Assembly (NCBI RefSeq): GCF_000222605.1
Contig: NZ_AFWF01000084.1
Coordinates: forward strand, 1-62,339
Reading direction: 5' to 3'
Length of the DNA stretch: 62,339 nucleotides
From: Vibrio ichthyoenteri ATCC 700023
GTDB taxonomy: Bacteria > Pseudomonadota > Gammaproteobacteria > Enterobacterales > Vibrionaceae
Shown here: positions 56,048-62,339 of the stretch, piece after piece
Position numbering within the stretch: position 1 is the stretch's first letter
How the letters are laid out: every line of letters starts with the position of its first letter
Notes under the pieces: generated by a model
What the model was told of the DNA's origin: nothing
What the model saw: only the letters and a program-made list of their open reading frames with translations
The model's database searches: none
Program-made: the position numbers and the translations under genes

Positions 56048-56871
56048 TTGACCACACTGAAATAGATCCACATACCGGATATATCAACAATTGAAGCTAA
56101 CACTGGGCTCACCAAAACCGCGGGGGCCAGTTTGCAAGCTCGCGCCAATATTGGCAGCAAGCCACCCAATGTCGTCGATAGCGTCACCTGAATAAACAGC
56201 GCAACGGCAATTGCAACAGCAATGATCTGCAAATCAAATCCACCCGTACTGTCTGCAGGGCTAAATCCGATAATACGGCCAATCATCACCAATGAAATCG
56301 CCATCGCTAAGCACACAGCCACTCGGCTCTCTTTCCACAATACTTGTAACCATTGGCGTTTTTTAAGCTCACCAGTCGCTAAGGCGCGGATAACCAACGT
56401 TGCAGCTTGCGTTCCTGTATTACCGCCAGCTGCGGCGATCACCGGCATGTAAATCGCGAGCAAAACCAATTGACTCAAGGTGTCTTCATACTGAGCAATA
56501 ATCAACCCAGAGACAATTCCCAGTAAAGCCAAAGCAATGATCCAGCCAATGCGCTGACGCACATGGCCAAATACCGAGGTAGCCAAATAACTCGCACAAG
56601 GCATTGCTTCAGAATAAAACAATCCAAGACGACTGGCGTAATGGCGAGCCAATTTGTCATGACCTTGAGCTTCCAACTGGCCAATGAGTTGCTGAACATA
56701 ACCCAACGAGCAATGCTTTAGAATGGCGACCGCCTCTTCTATCGACATCACTTTAAGCAAATTCACTTGCTGTGCTTGTTCGTATTTTAAAAAAGCATTC
56801 CGTGCAGCACCGATCTCTTCAACCGAAAAGTGCGGGGCGTTTTCCAAATAGATGTTATTCATTACCGTCAT
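56026..56871 (-). CDS. Short MgtE-like divalent cation transporter
   Basis: A 281-residue membrane protein. An N-terminal helical part (about 1-100; KVMSIEEAVAILKHCSLGYV resembles MgtE_N) is followed directly by the MgtE transmembrane domain of five helices (about 105-281). That domain has YMPVIAAAGGNTGTQAATL and the conserved STTLGGLLPILARAC. The CBS pair that senses magnesium in full MgtE (about 450 residues) is missing. I start at the ATG with GGGAG 7 bases upstream; 14 more codons are open. Magnesium or cobalt are the likely ions. A leader peptide and hairpins lie upstream. Confidence 0.85.
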   Translation of the reverse strand: MTVMNNIYLENAPHFSVEEIGAARNAFLKYEQAQQVNLLKVMSIEEAVAILKHCSLGYVQQLIGQLEAQGHDKLARHYASRLGLFYSEAMPCASYLATSVFGHVRQRIGWIIALALLGIVSGLIIAQYEDTLSQLVLLAIYMPVIAAAGGNTGTQAATLVIRALATGELKKRQWLQVLWKESRVAVCLAMAISLVMIGRIIGFSPADSTGGFDLQIIAVAIAVALFIQVTLSTTLGGLLPILARACKLAPAVLVSPVLASIVDISGMWIYFSVVNYFLGLA

Positions 56872-57054
56872 GGCGAATCTCCCGATTGGCGAGGTAACGA
56901 CCATCAAATACAAGCTATATCACGCCTCAAAACGAGCGAACTAAACCAACACACAAAGCGTGGCGAGCCATAGGCAAGCTGACCGATAAAGAACAGTCTG
57001 TATGCGGCGTAATGACCTTGTATTGAAATCTAAAGAAGTGGCAAAGAAGAAGAG

Positions 57055-57165
57055 AAAAAAGAAGCCCTACCCGATGGGTAGACGCATAGAAGCAATACCG
57101 ATGGGGAAGATTAATTTTCGCCTTGATTCTTAGTCACCCTAAGACTGGGGGGATGGTCGGTATTG
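57055..57165 (-). promoter_or_regulatory. Structured leader before the MgtE-like gene
   Basis: CAATACCGA and TCGGTATTG (57157-57165 and 57093-57101) form a 9-bp closing stem over the leader ORF, enclosing the hairpin TCTTAG / CTAAGA (57128-57144). Downstream CTACCC-ATC-GGGTAG (57067-57081) is followed after 6 bases by TTTTTT, a weak terminator-like hairpin. The segment around the closing stem, CCCATCGG, is repeated in the terminator-like hairpin. About 240 nt then separate it from the transporter start; the rest of that stretch shows nothing I recognise. Confidence 0.6.
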
Positions 57166-57170
57166 TTCAT
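57111..57170 (-). CDS. 19-residue leader peptide upstream of the MgtE-like gene
   Basis: MNNTDHPPSLRVTKNQGEN, ATG at 57170, with GGAG 6 bases upstream. An early Asp and two successive Pro (codons GAC CAT CCC CCC) recall the Asp/Pro-rich start of the enterobacterial MgtL leader, which destabilises ribosomes at low magnesium. The ORF overlaps both arms of the leader hairpins. The role is inferred. Confidence 0.6.
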   Translation of the reverse strand: MNNTDHPPSLRVTKNQGEN

Positions 57171-57261
57171 TAAAAACTCCAAATTCACTACCAAATCGGT
57201 AGCGCGGATATGATAACAAAATGCCCAGCAGATAAAAGCTCTACGGCGGTTTTTAAGCCAA

Positions 57262-57287
57262 TAAAAAAGCGCCTATAAAGGCGCTTT
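57262..57287 (-). terminator. tyrS terminator
   Basis: AAAGCGCC / GGCGCTTT with a 6-base loop; TTTTTTATT on the minus strand. Confidence 0.9.
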
Positions 57288-57309
57288 ATCAATCACAGCA
57301 GAACCATCA

Positions 57310-58497
57310 TTATTTAATGGTGATTCGAGCAAATTTACGCTTACCAACTTGGAAAACATAAGTGCCAGTCGCTAACGTTAGCTTAGCATCCGTTACTTTT
57401 TCGCCATCCATTTTAGCTGCGCCTTGCTTAACCATGCGCATAGCGTCAGAAGTTGAAGCACATAGGCCCGCTTCTTTTAGCAAGTTCGCCACTGGCGTTT
57501 CTGCGTCAAATTCAAACTCCGGCATTTCGTCTGGAATTTGATTTTTAGCAAAACGGTTGATGAACTCTTGCTCTGCCGCGTCAGCATCCGCTTCCGAATG
57601 GAAACGAGCAATGATCTCTTTCGCTAACAGGATCTTCACATCACGTGGGTTTTTACCTTCCGCAATGTCCGCTTTGAATTGCTCGATTTCGCCAAGAGGG
57701 CGGAATGACAACAACTCATAGTAGCTCCACATCAGGTCATCAGAGATTGACATGATTTTACCAAACATTTCGCTTGGCGCTTCGCTGATACCGATGTAGT
57801 TGTGTGCTGACTTAGACATCTTCTTCTCGCCATCTAGGCCAACAAGAAGCGGCATCATCAATACAGCTTGTGGTTTCTGACCGTGGGCTTTTTGTAGCTC
57901 ACGACCCATCAGTAGATTGAACTTCTGGTCAGTACCACCTAGCTCAACGTCGGTGTGCATTGCAACTGAGTCATAGCCTTGAAGCAGAGGATACATAAAC
58001 TCATGAATCGCAATTGGCTGACCGCCCGCGTAACGCTTTTTAAAATCATCACGCTCTAGCATACGTGCAACCGTTTGGTTTGATGCTAGACGGATCATAC
58101 CTTCCGCGCCTAATTCAGATAACCACTCAGAGTTAAATGAAATCGTCGTTTTCGCCGGATCTAGAATTTTGAATACTTGCTCTTTGTACGTTTCCGCATT
58201 AGCAAGTACTTGTTCACGGCTTAGAGGTGGGCGTGTTGTATTCTTACCTGAAGGGTCGCCGACCATGGCCGTGAAATCACCAATAAGGAAAGTTACTTCG
58301 TGTCCAAGCTCTTGGAACGCGCGCAGTTTGTTAAAGATAACTGTATGGCCCAGATGGATATCTGGTGCTGTTGGATCGGCACCTAATTTGATGCGTAGAG
58401 GACGGCCCTCTTTCAGCTTAGCAATCAGTTCTTCTTCAGGAATAAGTTCCTCGACACCGCGCTTAATCTCGGCCAGTGCTGCTTCAATACTCGCCAT
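57310..58497 (-). CDS. tyrS: Tyrosyl-tRNA synthetase
   Basis: A 395-residue class I synthetase of the shorter TyrRS type. HIGH-like motif [19 protein letters not shown] motif [14 protein letters not shown] (about residue 235) and a C-terminal S4 RNA-binding domain (about 330-395). The length and motif form match the TyrZ-like group rather than E. coli TyrS (424). It is divergent from the M23 peptidase gene. Confidence 0.96.
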   Translation of the reverse strand: MASIEAALAEIKRGVEELIPEEELIAKLKEGRPLRIKLGADPTAPDIHLGHTVIFNKLRAFQELGHEVTFLIGDFTAMVGDPSGKNTTRPPLSREQVLANAETYKEQVFKILDPAKTTISFNSEWLSELGAEGMIRLASNQTVARMLERDDFKKRYAGGQPIAIHEFMYPLLQGYDSVAMHTDVELGGTDQKFNLLMGRELQKAHGQKPQAVLMMPLLVGLDGEKKMSKSAHNYIGISEAPSEMFGKIMSISDDLMWSYYELLSFRPLGEIEQFKADIAEGKNPRDVKILLAKEIIARFHSEADADAAEQEFINRFAKNQIPDEMPEFEFDAETPVANLLKEAGLCASTSDAMRMVKQGAAKMDGEKVTDAKLTLATGTYVFQVGKRKFARITIK

Positions 58498-58625
58498 TCT
58501 TGTTCACTCCCACAGATTTGGCAAAAATTTGGTAATTTTACATCTTACTTGAATAGCGATGCTTTTTGAAACCAGTTAGACTAGTCAACTCGCTTTTTTT
58601 GTCGAAAATATAATACGGACATACA

Positions 58626-59912
58626 ATGTTGTCGCTTTTCGCTCGAATCCCTAAACTTCATCGAGCTTTAATTATCCTTTTCATCGTTTTAATTGGTGTT
58701 GCGCTGGCTCTGCCAGAGCCCAAGTCTTTACGTGATGAAAAAGGCCTCTATGAAGTGGGTAAGAATTATCCTCTCGAGATTGATCCCGCGAGCCTTATCG
58801 TGGAACCCATGACGTTGCCACTTTCCCAATTGCGTTGGGAAGAATACAAAGTGGCTCCAGGTGAAAGTGCCGCGATTGTTTTTCAGCGCGCAGGGCTCTC
58901 TTCCCGCTTGTTGTATCAATTGACCACTTCAAGTAAAGAGATTGAACAACAACTGACTAAATTGCGCCCTGGCGATATACTCAAATTTGGCTTTAATGCG
59001 GATGACGAGTTAATCCAAATTAAGCGCCCACTCAATGCGTATGAAACCTATCAAATCACCAAATCAGGTGACCGCTTCACCAGTAATGTTGACGCTAAAG
59101 AAGTCAATTACCAATACAACTACGCCGAAGCTTCAATCAGCTCAAATTTCTGGAATGCCGCCATTAGTGCAGGCTTAACAGCAAACCAAATTATGGAACT
59201 TGCCGGCATTTTTGGTTGGGATATCGACTTTGCCTTGGATATTCGTCAAGGCGATAGCTTTAAGATTCTCTACCAAGAAAAAATCGTTGAAGGTGAAGTG
59301 GTTGATCGTGGGCAAATCATCGCGGCCGTTTTTACGAACCAAGGTGATACATTAAAAGCGATTTTGGATGACAAGACCGGAAACTACTACGATGAAGAGG
59401 GACGAGCGATGAAAAAAGCCTTCTTGCGTTCACCACTTGATTTTCGTCGTGTCACTTCAAACTTTAATCCGACCCGCCGCCACCCAGTAACCGGTAAAGT
59501 GCGCGCTCACCGAGGCACAGATTATGCTGCCCCAGTCGGTACACCGATTTGGGCCGCTGGTGATGGTATTGTCTTAAAGTCGAGTTATAACCAATTTAAC
59601 GGTAACTATGTATTTATTAAACACAGCAATATTTATGTGACGAAATATCTACACTTAACTCGCCGTATGGTGAAATCAGGTCAACGAGTGAAGCAAGGAC
59701 AAACCATTGGTACGCTTGGTGGTACAGGGCGAGTCACTGGCCCTCACCTACACTATGAGTTCTTGGTAAATGGTGTACATAGAAATGCGCGTACAGTGAA
59801 ACTACCGCAATCAAAATCGTTAACCGGCAAAGCTAAGCAAACCTTTATGGCTAATGCTGAAATTCGATTGAACAATCTTGAACGTTACCGAGAATTACTT
59901 GCTAGCAATTAA
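58626..59912 (+). CDS. mepM: M23 family peptidoglycan endopeptidase (MepM-like)
   Basis: A 428-residue envelope protein with one N-terminal membrane/signal helix (about 13-30), an OapA/LysM-like domain (about 65-150, with EEYKVAPGESAAIVF) and a LytM/M23 catalytic domain (about 275-400). The zinc ligands are intact: RAHRGTDYAAPVGTP and GPHLHYEF. It would cut D-Ala-mDAP crosslinks during growth. It is divergent from tyrS, as in V. cholerae. Confidence 0.92.
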   Translation: MLSLFARIPKLHRALIILFIVLIGVALALPEPKSLRDEKGLYEVGKNYPLEIDPASLIVEPMTLPLSQLRWEEYKVAPGESAAIVFQRAGLSSRLLYQLTTSSKEIEQQLTKLRPGDILKFGFNADDELIQIKRPLNAYETYQITKSGDRFTSNVDAKEVNYQYNYAEASISSNFWNAAISAGLTANQIMELAGIFGWDIDFALDIRQGDSFKILYQEKIVEGEVVDRGQIIAAVFTNQGDTLKAILDDKTGNYYDEEGRAMKKAFLRSPLDFRRVTSNFNPTRRHPVTGKVRAHRGTDYAAPVGTPIWAAGDGIVLKSSYNQFNGNYVFIKHSNIYVTKYLHLTRRMVKSGQRVKQGQTIGTLGGTGRVTGPHLHYEFLVNGVHRNARTVKLPQSKSLTGKAKQTFMANAEIRLNNLERYRELLASN

Positions 59913-59952
59913 TGATTGGCTTAACCGCCAAAGGTAAATTGACGTTAAACAG

Positions 59953-59985
59953 AAAAAGCGCCGGATTATTGTCCTGCGCTTTTTT
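59953..59985. terminator. Bidirectional terminator between mepM and the RND gene
   Basis: AAAAAGCGC / GCGCTTTTT with an inner GGA/TCC pairing and A/T tracts on both sides. Confidence 0.85.
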
Positions 59986-60019
59986 ATTACTATCACTCTA
60001 GCGATTAACCGACCGCGCC

Positions 60020-62339
60020 CTAGCTAGCAACCGATTCCACCTTATCAGGCGAGTCCGACTTCAATAACGCTGCTTCCGCCACCAATGGCGCTTGGGTTTG
60101 ATCTTCTTGCTGCACTTCTTTACGCCCCAACATCAACAGACAGGGCGTCAGCACTAAGGTTAATACCGTCGCAAACGCTAAGCCACCCGACACGGCGGTC
60201 GCAAGCTGTGACCACCACTGTGTGCTTGGTGCACCAAATTCAACCTTTTGATTAATCAAATCAATGTTCATTTCCAACACCATTGGTAACAAGCCCAATA
60301 TAGTGGTGACAGTGGTAAGCAGTACCGGTCGCAAACGTTGTACACCAGTACGTAATATCGCTTCACGCTTATCCAGACCACGTCGGCGCAGTTGGTTAAA
60401 GGTATCAATCAGAACAATATTGTTATTAACCACAATACCCGCCAAAGCAATCACACCAATACCGGACATCACCACCCCAAATGGACGCTGGAAGATCAGT
60501 AAACCAGCAAAGACCCCAACGGTTGAGAACAAGACGGCACTTAAGATCAAGAATGCTTGATAGAAGCTATTGAACTGAGTGATCAAGATCAACGCCATCA
60601 CCACCAAGGCAACCAAAAACGCATTTTGCAAAAATGCCGAGGAATTTTGCTGCTCCTCATTTTGCCCGCGCAGCTTAAACTCAACCCCATTGGCAAATGG
60701 GATCTCAGCTAAAGCTTGTTCAATCTTAGGCAGCTCAAGGGCTAAGTTGTACCCCTCTTTAATATCAGCTTTGATACTGATAATACGCTGACCATCGACC
60801 CGATGAATGGTGTCTTGCTTGTGGTCAGGCACAATGCTGGCAAAGTTAGTCAATGGCACCATTCCGAGCGCCGTTTTGACTCTTAGTTGATCAAACTTAC
60901 CAATATCCCGCTTCTCTTCTGGATAGCGTACGATAATATCGACCTCTTCACTGGAGTCATCCGGTAAATAGTCGCCGATTGTTAAGCCATTGGTGACAAA
61001 CTGGACGGTATTGCCGACCAAGGTTGCATCGGCCGCAAAGCGCGAAGCATCATCACGACGAATATCGATTTGCCAATCAATGCCCTCTTTGCTCGAGTTA
61101 TCACTGATGTTGGTCAAAGCGCCATAGCTATCAGCCCACTCTCGTACTTGCTTGGCGCCCGTATCCAACGCATCGAGATCGAACGCTGACATTTCAATCA
61201 CCAAATCATGTTCCACCGGCGGCCCGGCATCAGGGAATTTATATTCAATTTCAACCCCTGCGTATTGGTCCGTTTGCTGTTTGAGATCTTCGATAATCTC
61301 TTTTACTTTGCGACGATATTGCCAATCAACCGGCGTAATTTGAATCTGACCAATTTCATCATCGCCACCGGTTCGGGTATAGACACTTTCAAACTCATCA
61401 TGCCCCAACATCATTTGTTCAATATCACGCATGATGTCATCTTTTTCATTGATAGAAAGATCACCATACGAACGCACTTTAACGGTGAAAAACGGCGGAT
61501 CAACCTCAGGAAAAAATTCCGCGCCCAAGCCGGCTTTGTTATAAGCCGCCCCAACACCGAACGCTAAAGCAATCGCCAATAGAAGGATTTTTATCGGATG
61601 ATTGATCGCGACATTAAGTGTTTGGTAGTAAAGCTTAGTAATGCCAGTTGCTTGGGAGAAATCCCCCTCATGCAAAGCAACCATGCGTTGACGACTTTCT
61701 GAAGTGACATTTTGCGGTTTACCAAACAGCCCGCCTAAAACCGGAACAAACAACATCGCCATCACCAGTGATGCAGCTAAAGTCGCCATCAGCGTCAGCG
61801 GTAAATACTTCATAAATTCGCCAGTGACATCCGGCCAAAATAACAAGGGCGCAAACGCAGCCAAAGTGGTGGCCGTTGAAGCGGTGATCGGCCAAGCCAT
61901 ACGTTTGGCGGCATCACGATAGGCTTGTTTTCTCGGTACGCCTTCTTGCATGCGCCGATCTGCAAATTCCGTGACAACAATCGCCCCATCCACCAGCATG
62001 CCAACGGCCATAATGAATGAGAACAACACAATGATATTGATGGTGATGCCAAACACCGACAGGGCTAACAACCCCGCTAAAAAAGATCCCGGTATTGATA
62101 TCCCCACCAGCATTGCCGTGCGCATACCTAAAATCGCAATGATGACAATCACCACCAAAATAATCGCGGACAAGATATTGTTTTGCAGATCATTGAGCAT
62201 CATTTTGACGTCATCAGATTGATCCCAAGTATACTTAACCAGCAAATTATTCGGCCATTCCGGCATTTTTTGCGCTTCGATTAAGACGGCTTTAACCAAC
62301 TCAACCGTTTCAATGATGTTTTCTCCAGCTCGCTTGCTC
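60020..62339 (-). CDS. RND-family efflux permease (AcrB/MexB superfamily), 5' end outside the window
   Basis: At least 773 codons; the frame is open to the window edge and begins inside the porter domain (KRAGENIIETVELVKAVLIE), so about 250-300 N-terminal residues are missing. The membrane domain carries the proton-relay motif region MAVGMLVDGAIVVTEFADRR, the typical IALAGIVVNNNIVLIDTFNQ with its Asp, and GLLPMVLEMN. The long periplasmic loop 2 is present. A membrane-fusion partner would be expected upstream, outside the window. The substrate is unknown; features of the loop do not distinguish drug from metal pumps. Confidence 0.9.
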   Translation of the reverse strand, partial: SKRAGENIIETVELVKAVLIEAQKMPEWPNNLLVKYTWDQSDDVKMMLNDLQNNILSAIILVVIVIIAILGMRTAMLVGISIPGSFLAGLLALSVFGITINIIVLFSFIMAVGMLVDGAIVVTEFADRRMQEGVPRKQAYRDAAKRMAWPITASTATTLAAFAPLLFWPDVTGEFMKYLPLTLMATLAASLVMAMLFVPVLGGLFGKPQNVTSESRQRMVALHEGDFSQATGITKLYYQTLNVAINHPIKILLLAIALAFGVGAAYNKAGLGAEFFPEVDPPFFTVKVRSYGDLSINEKDDIMRDIEQMMLGHDEFESVYTRTGGDDEIGQIQITPVDWQYRRKVKEIIEDLKQQTDQYAGVEIEYKFPDAGPPVEHDLVIEMSAFDLDALDTGAKQVREWADSYGALTNISDNSSKEGIDWQIDIRRDDASRFAADATLVGNTVQFVTNGLTIGDYLPDDSSEEVDIIVRYPEEKRDIGKFDQLRVKTALGMVPLTNFASIVPDHKQDTIHRVDGQRIISIKADIKEGYNLALELPKIEQALAEIPFANGVEFKLRGQNEEQQNSSAFLQNAFLVALVVMALILITQFNSFYQAFLILSAVLFSTVGVFAGLLIFQRPFGVVMSGIGVIALAGIVVNNNIVLIDTFNQLRRRGLDKREAILRTGVQRLRPVLLTTVTTILGLLPMVLEMNIDLINQKVEFGAPSTQWWSQLATAVSGGLAFATVLTLVLTPCLLMLGRKEVQQEDQTQAPLVAEAALLKSDSPDKVESVAS

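Overview
The window is chromosomal DNA of a gammaproteobacterium, almost certainly a Vibrio. The gene content and the order of blocks (ileS-lspA-fkpB-ispH, rpsT/hlyU/nhaR/nptA, greA next to an OmpU-type porin, dacB, tyrS, a M23 peptidase, an RND pump) match the Vibrio cholerae large chromosome as I remember it. Nearly everything is core housekeeping. I see no prophage, integron, insertion sequence or CRISPR array.

Layout. 1-5.8 kb: the end of a LytS-type sensor kinase and its LytTR regulator (BtsS/BtsR type), nagZ and anmK (cell-wall recycling), a DUF2799 lipoprotein, and a CstA-family transporter whose upstream region carries an array of LytTR-like sites. 5.8-14.2 kb: ispH, fkpB, lspA, ileS, ribF and murJ on the minus strand, with rpsT divergent. 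14.3-17.2 kb: hlyU, nhaR and the sodium/phosphate transporter nptA. 17.2-24.3 kb: a GA-rich repeat region, then thyA, lgt, a TauE-family protein, ptsP and rppH, then mutH. The rppH-mutH gap holds a cluster of DnaA boxes where E. coli has DARS2. 24.4-27.2 kb: small genes, tas, a DUF1127 protein, an untracked 40-codon ORF and a lipoprotein. 27.3-39.0 kb: arcB, a PAS-GGDEF cyclase, the radical SAM gene yhcC, and gltBD behind a structured leader. 39.2-53 kb: a DUF1499 lipoprotein, a 15-copy heptamer repeat, then the translation/envelope cluster truB-rbfA-infB-nusA-rimP, tRNA-fMet, tRNA-Leu, secG, glmM, folP, ftsH, rlmE, divergent yhbY, and greA. 53-62.3 kb: ompU, dacB, a short MgtE-like transporter behind a leader peptide, tyrS, a M23 endopeptidase and a truncated RND permease.

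How it fits together. The main themes are carbon/pyruvate sensing with uptake, peptidoglycan and lipoprotein maturation (nagZ, anmK, lspA, murJ, lgt, glmM, dacB, M23 peptidase), translation, redox control (ArcB) and nitrogen assimilation (GltBD). The most interesting material is non-coding: (1) the DARS2-like DnaA-box cluster between rppH and mutH; (2) a 19-codon proline/aspartate leader peptide with hairpins in front of the MgtE-like gene, resembling mgtL-type magnesium control; (3) a 20-bp-pitch array of ACCACTYA sites in front of cstA; (4) a leader ORF and hairpins before gltB; (5) heptamer repeats, one of them where truB has lost its usual rpsO-pnp neighbours; (6) a 40-codon small ORF with a perfect ribosome-binding site.
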